A stretch of DNA of 22,784 bases from Candidatus Shapirobacteria bacterium (GTDB taxonomy: Bacteria > Patescibacteriota > Microgenomatia > UBA12405), in NCBI GenBank assembly GCA_009885205.1, contig VFLE01000092.1, positions 1 to 22,784 on the forward strand, in the 5' to 3' direction. Of the stretch, positions 1-6,713 are shown piece after piece. A program made the position numbers and the translations under genes. Position 1 is the stretch's first letter. Each line of letters starts with the position of its first letter. The notes under the pieces are model-generated. The model saw only the letters and a list, made by a program, of their open reading frames with translations, made no database searches and was not told the origin of the DNA.

Positions 1-456
1 TCCAGAAGAAGCTAGAGTGATGGCAATCAGAGACACAAAAACAATAATATATATGAACACATTTCTAAACGAAATTACTACTCGTTTATCCCAAATTATC
101 ATTTTTGCAAAATACATAAACACAACCAAACACACAAGCATTAATAACATAAAAAGTATTGCTTCACTGACAGAGTCTAGATGTGAAAAGACTTGAACAT
201 TTACAGAGATAAATGTAAAAAGTGCAAAAAAAATACTGAGTATTTCTGTTTGTTTAAGTCTGTCTTTTTCAATCTCAGCTCTAGACTCATCTATTAGTTC
301 TGATTTTAGATTATCCTTCAGTTCTTTATAGAAATACGTATTTTTTTGACTAGTTCGTTTTAACGGCTTTTCGACCGCTTTAGTTCTAGTTTCATTGCTA
401 TTACCTGTAGTTATCGTTGTTTGATCATTCTTTAGATTTGATTCGCTGTCATTCAT
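1..456 (-). CDS. Membrane protein with three predicted helices, partial (runs off the left edge)
   Basis: I do not recognise the family. The frame is open for 152 codons from the ATG at 456-454 to base 1, so the C-terminus is missing. The first 70 residues are hydrophilic and rich in Asn, Thr, Lys and Glu (disordered tail plus a charged helix), followed by hydrophobic stretches at about residues 71-90, 98-120 and 131-149. The cytoplasmic-tail-plus-helices layout suggests a small integral membrane protein. Its start overlaps the end of the upstream DUF6941-like gene by 8 bases, so the two are probably translated together. No function can be assigned; the coding call rests on the long open frame, the coupling and the sensible helix pattern. 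Confidence 0.72.
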   Translation of the reverse strand, partial: MNDSESNLKNDQTTITTGNSNETRTKAVEKPLKRTSQKNTYFYKELKDNLKSELIDESRAEIEKDRLKQTEILSIFFALFTFISVNVQVFSHLDSVSEAILFMLLMLVCLVVFMYFAKMIIWDKRVVISFRNVFIYIIVFVSLIAITLASSG

Positions 457-850
457 TTGTCGTAGATAGTTTATTTAAGTTGAATTTAATTGGAAATTCT
501 GGTTCATTATCATCAATAACAACTTTAATTTTGTATTGTCCTGGCATTTTGAAATTTAGATTAATAAATGAGGAAATAAATTGTAATTTGTCTCTATTTT
601 CTTTTGGTTCTGCTGTAATGTTCAATGAAGCAATTATATTATCTGTTGGATCAATGATTTCGATTTGTTGAATATGTTTGATATTTACATCGTTTTGATT
701 CATCGAATAATTAGTTACTATGGCCATTTTTGGATGAGACGCAGGAAATGACCCAATTACATTAATGAATTCGAAAATCTGAATAATACTTAATTGACCA
801 TCATTGTCAACAAAGGCATTGTCGCACAGAATAGAAAAATTTAGTTTCAT
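449..850 (-). CDS. DUF6941-like protein
   Basis: A 133-residue soluble protein. The N-terminus (MKLNFSILCDNAFVDNDGQL, then a hydrophobic strand and the SHPKMAIVT segment) has the layout I associate with DUF6941: an opening beta strand ending in CD, a glycine turn, then strands in which the protein seems to report on an alternative. The rest alternates hydrophobic and polar residues like a beta sandwich (GQYKIKVVID near residues 103-112). The family has no established function. No signal peptide or membrane segment is visible. The gene is the first of a two-gene unit with the downstream membrane protein (8-base overlap). A TAAAAT hexamer lies 5 bases before the ATG, so the message may be leaderless. 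Family assignment is from memory of the pattern and is moderate. Confidence 0.72.
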   Translation of the reverse strand: MKLNFSILCDNAFVDNDGQLSIIQIFEFINVIGSFPASHPKMAIVTNYSMNQNDVNIKHIQQIEIIDPTDNIIASLNITAEPKENRDKLQFISSFINLNFKMPGQYKIKVVIDDNEPEFPIKFNLNKLSTTNE

Positions 851-855
851 GGCTT

Positions 856-861
856 ATTTTA
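856..861 (-). promoter_or_regulatory. -10-like box of the DUF6941 unit
   Basis: TAAAAT on the minus strand ends 5 bases before the ATG at 850. That spacing puts transcription at or next to the start codon. No good -35 was seen. Confidence 0.4.
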
Positions 862-885
862 TCAGATTTAAAGGCAGATTATTTT

Positions 886-971
886 AGGCGAAGCCCGCTT
901 TCGTTCGCCTTTGGCGAACTTCAGCGAGGCGAAGGCGGAGATGCTCCGGGATGAACGGAGGTCCAGGGTCG
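886..971. repeat. GC-rich palindromic intergenic element
   Basis: An island of about 60% G+C within very AT-rich DNA. It holds a perfect hairpin, arms 903-909 (GTTCGCC) and 913-919 (GGCGAAC) with a TTT loop, and several variants of the GGCGAAG/GCGAGGCGAAGGCGG word. No coding frame fits. GC-rich palindromic elements of this look are frequent between genes of CPR genomes, so a dispersed repeat is the likeliest explanation. A related GC-rich hairpin occurs at 11841-11866. Confidence 0.5.
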
Positions 972-1135
972 AAATTAAAAAACGTCTACAAGCTTATTTT
1001 TTTTGAGAACGTCAATTGTTTGTAGGAATTACCCCACTCTTAATTTTTTAGAAAATTGAGATCCTAAAAAAAGCATTTCAGATTAAATTACACCAGTTAA
1101 ACTGTCCTGAAAAAACGGAGTAACTGATGGCTTGT

Positions 1136-1345
1136 TTAAGCTATAGCAGCAAAAGCTGGTTTAGCGGAAACGAGTCCACCGAAATTATTGGACATATATC
1201 CAGTAAAGTTGGTAGCCAAAGCACTAAGAGTTTTCTTAGCATGTTTGTTTTGACCTTGTTTTACGACTCATAGATCAAAGTCGGCTTGCAGTTTTTTAAA
1301 GTACAGGCTCTGTCAATTCTCGACATCTCCTTGTTTGTATTGTAC
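1136..1345 (-). pseudogene. Decayed coding remnant, possibly the C-terminal part of a transposase
   Basis: On the minus strand one frame reads, between a TGA at 1313-1315 and a TAA at 1136-1138, a protein-like stretch interrupted by a TGA at 1268-1270. Just before that stop it encodes SLYFKKLQADFDL, which resembles the LQxDLDxW stretch in the C-terminal part of integrase-core transposases; the TGA lies exactly where that pattern would have Trp (TGG to TGA). After the stop 43 codons use GCT and other T-ending codons like a real gene. No start codon or intact catalytic part is present. The transposase identity is tentative. The remainder of 972-1369 shows nothing else I can name. Confidence 0.33.
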
Positions 1346-1369
1346 CAAAAGTTGGGGTGATTTACAAGT

Positions 1370-1666
1370 TTATCTATAAACTTTGTCGTTCCCAGAATGA
1401 GAACCAATAGTAAGCATTAAAATAACTAAATTATTATTTGAATCATAATTCCAAATAATTCGAATATCACCCGTCACGGATGAACTCCAGGTTTTCCCGA
1501 AATTTTTTGAGTTGACTTGATGAGAATGGAGGACATAATTTTTTGGATCTATTTCTAGTAACTGCAGTACTTTATCTATTTTTATAGCGAGCTTACGATC
1601 GGTCTTAGATATTTTTTTAACTTTTTGCAAAAATACTTTAGTAAAATCAACCCGATATTTTGACAT
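1370..1666 (-). CDS. RelE/YafQ-type mRNA interferase toxin
   Basis: A 98-residue toxin of the RelE/ParE fold, the killer half of a type II toxin-antitoxin module; family members cleave mRNA in the ribosomal A site. The pattern fits: an N-terminal helical hairpin (residues 8-37), then TWSSSVTGDIRIIW around 59-72 (the strand with the typical D-x-RIIW) and a C-terminal IGSHS at 88-92, where His90 corresponds to the catalytic histidine region of YafQ. Length is normal for the family. The ATG shares one base with the antitoxin stop (TAATG), so both are made from one message, antitoxin first. It is presumably repressed by the antitoxin or the complex. Assignment to YafQ rather than another RelE branch is less certain. 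Confidence 0.88.
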   Translation of the reverse strand: MSKYRVDFTKVFLQKVKKISKTDRKLAIKIDKVLQLLEIDPKNYVLHSHQVNSKNFGKTWSSSVTGDIRIIWNYDSNNNLVILMLTIGSHSGNDKVYR

Positions 1667-1986
1667 TAAATTCCCATGTATTTTTTAACTTTTTGTCGAT
1701 CGGACATATCGATAGTTACATATTCTCCATTCTTTATTTGCTCTAATGCAACTCCCACTTCGGCAGATAATTCGTCAGAAAGTTGTTCGACATAATCAGT
1801 GGGAAGTTCAATGGAAAAGGGAATGGAACGGGTCATAATAACCTTGGTTAAAAAAAGCTTGATGGCTTGAGATGGGGTCATCCCTAATTGATCTAAGATA
1901 TTAGTAGCTTTTTTTTTGGTCTTAGAATCAAGTCTGACTTGAATAAAATCTGATTGATTAGTGTTTATTGTTTGTAATGTAGACAT
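1666..1986 (-). CDS. RelB/DinJ-family antitoxin
   Basis: A 106-residue antitoxin that should bind and neutralise the downstream toxin and repress their shared promoter. Residues 14-60 show the ribbon-helix-helix layout typical of RelB/DinJ: strand FIQVRLDSKTKKKATNIL, then LGMTPSQAIKLFLTKV, then a stretch ending in PFSIELP. The C-terminal half is the toxin-binding tail. The family is usually 80-100 residues, so this one is slightly long. It is the first gene of the pair and has the best promoter in the window (TTGACA, 17 bases, TACAAT) directly upstream, with the -10 box only 5 bases from the ATG and no Shine-Dalgarno, suggesting a leaderless message. Confidence 0.88.
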   Translation of the reverse strand: MSTLQTINTNQSDFIQVRLDSKTKKKATNILDQLGMTPSQAIKLFLTKVIMTRSIPFSIELPTDYVEQLSDELSAEVGVALEQIKNGEYVTIDMSDRQKVKKYMGI

Positions 1987-1991
1987 ATGTT

Positions 1992-2020
1992 ATTGTAGTG
2001 TGTTTGTGTTTATATGTCAA
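1992..2020 (-). promoter_or_regulatory. Promoter of the toxin-antitoxin module
   Basis: Minus strand: TTGACA at 2020-2015, a 17-base spacer, TACAAT at 1997-1992, then 5 bases and the ATG at 1986. The consensus fit is near perfect and predicts a start at the A or T of the ATG. The -35 box overlaps the last codons of the small gene upstream. Confidence 0.75.
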
Positions 2021-2240
2021 TACTATGTATCGCCCATTTAATATGATCATCTGGATTCAAGGTGACTCTACTTCCCTCTACATTGATGTCGATTCTATTG
2101 TCTTTATGGGTAAACAAATATTGATATTGTTTTGTCTGTGTAGTTATTTCTACTTTATTAACTGGTGGAAGACTATTTAATAAAACAGCGAGTGTTTCGA
2201 CGGACCCTTCTCCTTTTTCGATAGTACTACTTATACCCAT
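2010..2240 (-). CDS. Small hypothetical protein
   Basis: I do not recognise this protein. From the ATG at 2240 it has 76 residues, hydrophilic with strand-like alternation (KVEITTQTKQYQYLF, RIDINVEGSRVTL) and no membrane segment or signal peptide. I prefer 2240 over the ATG at 2258 because a TACAAT box (2252-2247) sits exactly 6 bases before 2240, while 2258 would overlap the divergent comF start. The composition looks like a real protein, whereas the plus-strand frame across the same bases is Cys/Trp/Leu-rich and implausible. It points toward the toxin-antitoxin pair and its 3' end contains the antitoxin -35 box, so it could be an accessory gene of that module, but nothing shows this directly. 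Confidence 0.5.
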   Translation of the reverse strand: MGISSTIEKGEGSVETLAVLLNSLPPVNKVEITTQTKQYQYLFTHKDNRIDINVEGSRVTLNPDDHIKWAIHSIDI

Positions 2241-2245
2241 GGTGG

Positions 2246-2252
2246 TATTGTA
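2246..2252. promoter_or_regulatory. Overlapping divergent -10 boxes for comF and the small gene
   Basis: The palindromic ATTGT-ATA-ACAAT segment carries TACAAT on the minus strand (2252-2247, 6 bases before the ATG at 2240) and TATTGT on the plus strand (2246-2251, 6 bases before the ATG at 2258). If used, the two promoters cannot both be occupied at once. The minus-strand box is the better match. Confidence 0.4.
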
Positions 2253-2257
2253 TAACA

Positions 2258-2887
2258 ATGGGATTTATTGTTGATATGGTATTTCCTAAAACTTGTGTTG
2301 GTTGTGGGAAAACAGGGAAATATTTGTGTGACAAATGTTTTGAAAAAGTTGAGGTATTGGGAACTGATTATAAAAATAAAAAAATTGAGGGGAGAATTGG
2401 GTTGTTTAAATATCATGGGGTAATTAAAGATTTAATATCGTTACTAAAATTTGAATTTGTGTCAGATGTTAAAACAGAAATTGGAGAGATAATTTCAAAT
2501 CAATTAAGAGAAAATTATCCAAATATTGTGGAATATTGGCAGACAAAAAAGTTTGTGATTATCCCAGTCCCCCTCCACTGGCGGCGAAAAAACTGGCGAG
2601 GATTTAACCAGGCGGAAATTATAGCGAACGAAGTGGGGAAAATAATTGATTTACATGTAAACAATAAGTCAATTATTAGATGTAAAAATACTAAGAAACA
2701 GGTAACTAGTAACAAGATAGAGCGAAATATTAATATAAAAAATGCATTTAAAGTGACAAACAAATTACCAAAGAATATAGTTCTATTTGATGATGTGTGG
2801 ACGACGGGAAATACGATAAAAAATATTATTAAAATAATACCTAAGAATAGGAATATTTGGGTGTTGACGATGGCATCGGGGAATTAG
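2258..2887 (+). CDS. comF: ComF-family phosphoribosyltransferase-like protein
   Basis: ComF proteins combine an N-terminal zinc ribbon with a PRTase-like domain and are needed for DNA uptake at the inner membrane in competent bacteria. Here the zinc site is CVGCG (residues 13-17) and CDKC (24-27); RRKNWRGFNQAEIIA near 108-122 is the family signature; VLFDDVWTTGNTIKN near 175-189 is the PRPP-binding loop with its two acidic residues. At 209 residues it is close to the usual 200-240. I keep the ATG at 2258 because family members begin with a short hydrophobic stretch before FPKxC; an in-frame ATG at 2276 is the alternative. It lies just before the deformylase gene, with no overlap if that gene starts at 2920. 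Other competence genes are not in the window. Confidence 0.9.
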   Translation: MGFIVDMVFPKTCVGCGKTGKYLCDKCFEKVEVLGTDYKNKKIEGRIGLFKYHGVIKDLISLLKFEFVSDVKTEIGEIISNQLRENYPNIVEYWQTKKFVIIPVPLHWRRKNWRGFNQAEIIANEVGKIIDLHVNNKSIIRCKNTKKQVTSNKIERNINIKNAFKVTNKLPKNIVLFDDVWTTGNTIKNIIKIIPKNRNIWVLTMASGN

Positions 2888-2908
2888 ATAATAAATTTGA
2901 TTTAGTGT

Positions 2909-2914
2909 TATTAT
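2909..2914 (+). promoter_or_regulatory. -10-like box of def
   Basis: TATTAT, 5 bases before the ATG at 2920; it supports the later start and a leaderless transcript. No convincing -35 was found. Confidence 0.35.
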
Positions 2915-2919
2915 TAGCC

Positions 2920-3504
2920 ATGGCAATACGAGACACAATTCAAATTGGTGATTTACGACTAAAGGCTGAAAATAAGGTGGTGACTGATTTCAATGACCCA
3001 ACCGTTAAACAAGTAATTGAGGATTTGGTGGATACGATGCATCAAAATGGATTGATTGGAATGGCAGCTCAACAGATTGGAGAAAATTGGAAAATATTTG
3101 TAACAGAACCTCGAGAGACGGAAAATCGTCCGGCTGATCAGGCCGATACACTCAGAGTTTATATTAATCCAACCATTGTTGATTTTTCGTCGGAAGAAAA
3201 TGAAATTTATGAAGGGTGTGGTAGTGTTTTGAACGGGACTTTATTTGGACCAGTGAATAGACCAAAGGAAATTACTATTGAAGCTTTTGATCAAAACGGT
3301 AATAAATTTAGATTAAATTGTGATGGAATTTTGGCTCGAGTGATTCAACATGAATATGATCATTTACTGGGTATTGAATTTACGGAAAAAATTTCTGATT
3401 ATAAGAAATTAATGACGGCTGATTTTTATCGAGAAAGAATAAAAATGTCGCCTGAACAGATTGAAGCATCAAGGATTACGAAAAAGACGGCGACTAAACT
3501 ATAA
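2920..3504 (+). CDS. def: Peptide deformylase
   Basis: Removes the formyl group from the N-terminal methionine of nascent proteins at the ribosome, the step before methionine aminopeptidase (also in this window). All three metalloprotease motifs are present in the 194-residue product: GMAAQQIG (motif 1, residues 47-54), EGCGS (motif 2, 98-102, where most enzymes have EGCLS), and QHEYDHL (motif 3, 143-149). Cys100, His144 and His148 bind the metal and Glu145 is catalytic. I start at the ATG at 2920 rather than 2857: the extra 21 residues are poor, would overlap comF by 31 bases, and a TATTAT box lies 5 bases before 2920. The C-terminal extension after residue 160 is charged and typical of many deformylases. 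Confidence 0.95.
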   Translation: MAIRDTIQIGDLRLKAENKVVTDFNDPTVKQVIEDLVDTMHQNGLIGMAAQQIGENWKIFVTEPRETENRPADQADTLRVYINPTIVDFSSEENEIYEGCGSVLNGTLFGPVNRPKEITIEAFDQNGNKFRLNCDGILARVIQHEYDHLLGIEFTEKISDYKKLMTADFYRERIKMSPEQIEASRITKKTATKL

Positions 3505-3517
3505 AATAGGCTATTTT
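3503..3517. terminator. Small bidirectional hairpin between convergent genes
   Basis: AAAATA-GGC-TATTTT, arms 3503-3508 and 3512-3517. It overlaps the stop codons of both convergent genes (def and the SPFH gene). The stem is only 6 weak pairs, so termination is a guess based on position. Confidence 0.35.
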
Positions 3518-4199
3518 AAGTATTTGATCTAGTCATGTTGCCGGAGATAGTGCGGTTGTCGATGATTTCCTGCTCGGTTTTGGCCAATACTGGTTGTTCA
3601 ATCATAGGGAGATCAATGACCTCACCTGGGTTACCATCAACTGGAGTTAAAGATGATAAATAAAAATTATCAACAAAAAGTCCATGAGGGGTAAGTGATT
3701 CGCGTAATTCATGTTTGATTTCGTCTTCTATTTCACTGCGATCAGTAGACAATGATTTGATTAAAGTATGATTGGTAATAACCTTGCGAATACGGCTACG
3801 AGTGACTGGACGGACGACTTTGGAGACAAAATTTTCGCCAATATTTTGCCAAATTTCGGGTAATCTTTCGGTATCGAGCTTGATTAAAACAGTGGCTTCG
3901 ACAGCGACAAATTTGTTATCACTGGTAACAGCATTGATAACTTCGTCACCCATGATTTCCTTGTTGTCTTTGACGGCAACATCTTTGCTAATGGTATATT
4001 CGATTAATTGGGCATTAAACAGTTTGACGCGATGAATGATGGGGATTTTGAAATGCATGCCGGGGTACCAAACATTTTTGATGACACCGCGAAAAATATC
4101 GTAAATACAGCCAACATGACCAGGAGGGACAGTTACAATAAAACCGCCGACGACTTCGTCAACGAAGAGGGAAACTAAAAGATTGTCTATAGATGCCAT
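3516..4199 (-). CDS. SPFH (Band 7/stomatin-prohibitin) domain protein
   Basis: SPFH proteins oligomerise on membranes and scaffold microdomains or protease complexes. The 227-residue product shows the expected order: a moderately hydrophobic N-terminus (residues 7-25), the beta-rich entry VPPGHVGCIYDIFRG near 24-38, a PGMHFKIPIIHRVKLF stretch near 46-61, then the core with VIKLD-like strands and a helical tail ending in HGLFVDNFYLSSL. It is shorter than most stomatins (about 250-320) because the C-terminal coiled coil is brief. It is the last gene of a three-gene unit behind triosephosphate isomerase (9 bases apart). A TATAAT that includes the tpiA stop codon lies 8 bases before its ATG, so it may also have its own promoter. 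Partner unknown. Confidence 0.87.
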   Translation of the reverse strand: MASIDNLLVSLFVDEVVGGFIVTVPPGHVGCIYDIFRGVIKNVWYPGMHFKIPIIHRVKLFNAQLIEYTISKDVAVKDNKEIMGDEVINAVTSDNKFVAVEATVLIKLDTERLPEIWQNIGENFVSKVVRPVTRSRIRKVITNHTLIKSLSTDRSEIEDEIKHELRESLTPHGLFVDNFYLSSLTPVDGNPGEVIDLPMIEQPVLAKTEQEIIDNRTISGNMTRSNT

Positions 4200-4207
4200 A
4201 TCGTTTG

Positions 4208-4213
4208 ATTATA
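4208..4213 (-). promoter_or_regulatory. -10-like box formed around the tpiA stop codon
   Basis: TATAAT on the minus strand; its inner TAA is the stop codon of tpiA. It ends 8 bases before the SPFH ATG. The -35 region does not match, so this may be fortuitous. Confidence 0.35.
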
Positions 4214-4826
4214 CCTTAAAACCACTAACTAATTTTAACAACTCTTTTTCTGGATCGGTAGTGGTGACGATATCGGTGGCAACGAGGATGCCAACGGCGC
4301 CGAGTTTTAGACTAGCAACAACATCTGATTTTGAATGAATACCAGCACCAACTAAGAGTGGAATTGTACCTAACTCGCGGGCAATATTAGTGATAGCTTC
4401 TGGTTTGACAGTAGCCACAGATTGACGTTTATTACCAATTAATTCTGGTGGTTCATAAGCAAAATAGGTGGGTTTTAATTTTTTAGCCCAAGTCTGGGCC
4501 TGACCGAGTGATTGAAGACATAAAACAGAGATAAAATTTTCTGGTAAACTTTTTAAAATTTGGCTGATAGTGCCAGGTTTTAATCGATGATCGGAATGGT
4601 TTAACAGAGAACCGATAGCACCATTTTTTTGGGCTTGGATAGGGGAAATATTTTTATCGAGGTATTGTAATAAAACAGGTAAGCCGATTCGAGAACAATC
4701 TAGAGCAGAAACGGCGGAAATAATTTTGACACCAGTTTTTTTGGAGACTGATTGACAAATTTTGGCCAATTTTAGGGCGCCATCACCAAAAGTTTGAGGG
4801 AATAATTTAAAATTGATAACGATCAT
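4209..4826 (-). CDS. tpiA: Triosephosphate isomerase, short archaeal-type
   Basis: Interconverts glyceraldehyde-3-phosphate and dihydroxyacetone phosphate in glycolysis. At 205 residues it is much shorter than bacterial TIM (about 250) and resembles the archaeal type, which lacks several outer helices. Catalytic residues are in place: Lys7 in INFK, His77 in GSLLNHSDHR (Asp79 where Glu is usual), Glu125 in YEPPELIG, and phosphate binding by LLVGAGIHS (157-165) and VGILVATDI (178-186). The start overlaps the end of the upstream solute-binding protein by 4 bases (ATGA), so expression is coupled to a sugar-binding protein. Archaeal-like versions occur in CPR bacteria, so lateral origin is possible but not shown by the sequence alone. 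Confidence 0.9.
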   Translation of the reverse strand: MIVINFKLFPQTFGDGALKLAKICQSVSKKTGVKIISAVSALDCSRIGLPVLLQYLDKNISPIQAQKNGAIGSLLNHSDHRLKPGTISQILKSLPENFISVLCLQSLGQAQTWAKKLKPTYFAYEPPELIGNKRQSVATVKPEAITNIARELGTIPLLVGAGIHSKSDVVASLKLGAVGILVATDIVTTTDPEKELLKLVSGFKV

Positions 4827-6256
4827 TTTAATTTATATTTACCAATAATTTGATTGATGCCGGCACGAAGATCAACCATCGAGGCATTGGGGTCGGCAGC
4901 CTTTTGGGCAATGCCGTTGATGGCATCGGAAAAATATTTGGAAAGTTCACTGTTTAACCCAGTATCCCAAGTACGGGAAGACAAATAACCACTTTCGGCT
5001 TCTGAAGCCACCGAAATAAATGGTTTAATTTTGGGGTTAGTAGATATCTTACTACCCAAACTAATGCGAGGATAAATTTCGCCAAAAGATCGGGTTTGGG
5101 AGGCGGCAGTAAACATTTTTTCCATCGATTCACGACTCGATAAAAATTCAAGAAATTTAAAGGCTTCTTTTTGATGTTTGCTTTTGTTATTAACCGCTTC
5201 GGCCCAATAAGTCGCCCAGTGAATATTAGTCAAATTGGCGGTAGAGGTGGCAGAATTGCCTGACTGGTCTTGGAGAGTGGCCAGTTGAGGAATGGTGGTA
5301 ATAGCAAATTTGAGGGTAGGATTCATTTCCTCGATATTAAAAACTCGCCAGGATGGGGCAAAATAAAAAGCAAGTTTGCCCTCAGCAAAGGCTTGGGTGG
5401 AGGGTGGCATAGATTCGTCCCAGGTGTTATATTGAGTTTTAAAATTAGTGTAATAAGAAATAACGTCACGAATTTTGTCATTATTTTCTTGATTATCGAT
5501 TAAAATGTCAGCACCATTTTGTTTGAGTAAAATACCCATAATGTCGTTCCAATGATCAACATTGTCAGTCAAACCCATGGCAACACCACCAACTTTTAGC
5601 CGACCTTGATCATCACGAACAGTTAATTTGGCGGCGACAGTTTGTAAATCCCACCATGATTTGGGGAGGGTGACTTGAGATTTTTCGAGCAGGTCTTGAT
5701 TGTAAAAAAGAGCCAAACCATCGTACATCAAAGGGATAGCAAGGTATTTACCAGAAATTTTTAAATCATTTTTAAAAACAGAATAAAAATCGGTATCGAG
5801 ACCAATAGTTTTGGAGGTGGCATCGGGGACTGAGGCAAGCATACCAGTAAACATAGGTAACCACGACGAATGAATGCGAAAAATATCGGGAACTTCCTCA
5901 ACATTAGGGTCTTTAGCTAAACGACCAGAAAGTCGGCTCCGATAATCGTTTTTTTGTTGAGTTTTGTAATTTATTTTTATACTTGGATTTTTGGATTCAA
6001 AATCGGTGATAACACCATCAATAATTGACCTATCTTCCCACAAACCCCAATAGTTTAAAGTTACAACCGTGGCACTTTTACCACGTAAAACGGGGAGTAA
6101 AAAGTTAAAAACAACAAAACCTAAAATAATGATGACAATTAAAATTGCCAAAGGAACTATAAACTTGGGAAGTGCCTTGGCAACAGGGATGGTGGTGGAG
6201 GAAAAACCGGAAGTAGGTGGTTTTGGAGATGGTGGTTGAATATCTTGATCGTTCAT
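4823..6256 (-). CDS. Membrane-anchored family 1 extracellular sugar-binding protein
   Basis: Looks like the substrate-binding component of an ABC sugar importer (MalE/UgpB-like, SBP family 1). Counting from the ATG at 6256 (477 residues), a proline-rich cytoplasmic tail of about 30 residues is followed by one strong membrane helix (about 32-57) with no lipobox or cleavage motif, so the domain should stay anchored. The mature part opens with VTLNYWGLWED, continues with FESKNPSIKINY and PLMYDGLALFYNQDLL, and ends with FLEFLSSRESMEKMF, all typical landmarks. I choose 6256 over the upstream 6283 because TATAAT ends 7 bases before it and the longer form adds an unlikely hydrophobic tip. No permease or ATPase gene is in the window. 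It is coupled to tpiA by an ATGA overlap. Confidence 0.88.
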   Translation of the reverse strand: MNDQDIQPPSPKPPTSGFSSTTIPVAKALPKFIVPLAILIVIIILGFVVFNFLLPVLRGKSATVVTLNYWGLWEDRSIIDGVITDFESKNPSIKINYKTQQKNDYRSRLSGRLAKDPNVEEVPDIFRIHSSWLPMFTGMLASVPDATSKTIGLDTDFYSVFKNDLKISGKYLAIPLMYDGLALFYNQDLLEKSQVTLPKSWWDLQTVAAKLTVRDDQGRLKVGGVAMGLTDNVDHWNDIMGILLKQNGADILIDNQENNDKIRDVISYYTNFKTQYNTWDESMPPSTQAFAEGKLAFYFAPSWRVFNIEEMNPTLKFAITTIPQLATLQDQSGNSATSTANLTNIHWATYWAEAVNNKSKHQKEAFKFLEFLSSRESMEKMFTAASQTRSFGEIYPRISLGSKISTNPKIKPFISVASEAESGYLSSRTWDTGLNSELSKYFSDAINGIAQKAADPNASMVDLRAGINQIIGKYKLK

Positions 6257-6302
6257 CAATATTATTATAGTAAAATAAGACAACTATTGTTAGTTTGAAA
6301 TA
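6257..6302. promoter_or_regulatory. Divergent promoter region between sugar-binding protein and RNase HI
   Basis: Minus strand: TATAAT at 6269-6264, 7 bases before the ATG at 6256 (good). Plus strand: only weaker candidates, for example TATTGT at 6285-6290, 12 bases before the ATG at 6303. All control of both units must fit in these 46 bases. Confidence 0.5.
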
Positions 6303-6713
6303 ATGAAAGTAAAAATATTTACTGATGGCGGGGCACGAGGTAATCCGGGTCAAGCTGGGTTTGGGGTAGTGGTGGTGGATGAAAAAAAACAAATAATTTT
6401 TGAAGTGGGAAAATATTTAGGGGTTAAAACTAATAATGAAGCTGAATATGAGGGGTTAATTTTTGGATTAAGTTGGCTTAAAGAAAATGAGTTGATAATT
6501 GATGAAGCAGAATTTAATGCTGATTCAGAATTAATGGTTAAACAAATGCAGGGAATTTACAAAGTAAAGGCAGTCAACTTAAAAGAATTAAATAAACAAG
6601 CTAGAGAATTGGTTTTAGCAATAAAATCTAAAATTAGTTTTAAGGCCATAAAACGGGAATTAAATAGTGAGGCGGATAGATTAGCCAATGAGGCAATGGA
6701 CAAAAAAAGATGA
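6303..6713 (+). CDS. Ribonuclease HI family protein
   Basis: Cleaves RNA in RNA-DNA hybrids, with roles in primer and R-loop removal. The 136-residue protein is essentially a bare RNase H domain with the four acidic catalytic residues in order: Asp8 (FTDGGARGNPG), Glu48 (TNNEAEYEG), Asp74 (NADSELMVKQM) and Asp125 (NSEADRLANEAMD). The version with TDGGARGNPG and the NNEAEYxGL stretch is the type found beside reverse-transcriptase-like and plant-like RNase H proteins rather than E. coli RnhA, and lacks the basic handle region of the latter. Its stop overlaps the start of the VanW gene by 4 bases, so a shared message is likely, although no functional link is known. Confidence 0.93.
   Translation: MKVKIFTDGGARGNPGQAGFGVVVVDEKKQIIFEVGKYLGVKTNNEAEYEGLIFGLSWLKENELIIDEAEFNADSELMVKQMQGIYKVKAVNLKELNKQARELVLAIKSKISFKAIKRELNSEADRLANEAMDKKR

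Noticed and set aside
972..1075. Possible RNA gene or riboswitch in the 850-1370 gap
   Set aside because: Only weak complementary pieces (for example CTACAA and TTGTAG around 989-1023) and no known motif or downstream gene in the right direction.
1268..1270. TGA read as Trp or Gly (recoding)
   Set aside because: TGA ends many clear genes in the window, several in ATGA overlaps, so standard usage is favoured and the frame is treated as decayed.
1126..1272. Plus-strand 48-codon frame in the 850-1370 gap
   Set aside because: Ser-rich through AGC codons that are the complement of GCT Ala codons in the minus-strand remnant; no start context.
1998..2180. Plus-strand 60-codon frame
   Set aside because: Cys/Trp/Phe-rich and antisense to a more plausible small gene; no domain.
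2857..2919. Upstream start for peptide deformylase
   Set aside because: Overlaps comF by 31 bases and adds 21 residues not expected in the family; 2920 has a box 5 bases upstream.
6257..6283. Upstream start of the sugar-binding protein
   Set aside because: The nine extra residues are hydrophobic and the TATAAT box lies inside them; 6256 fits better.
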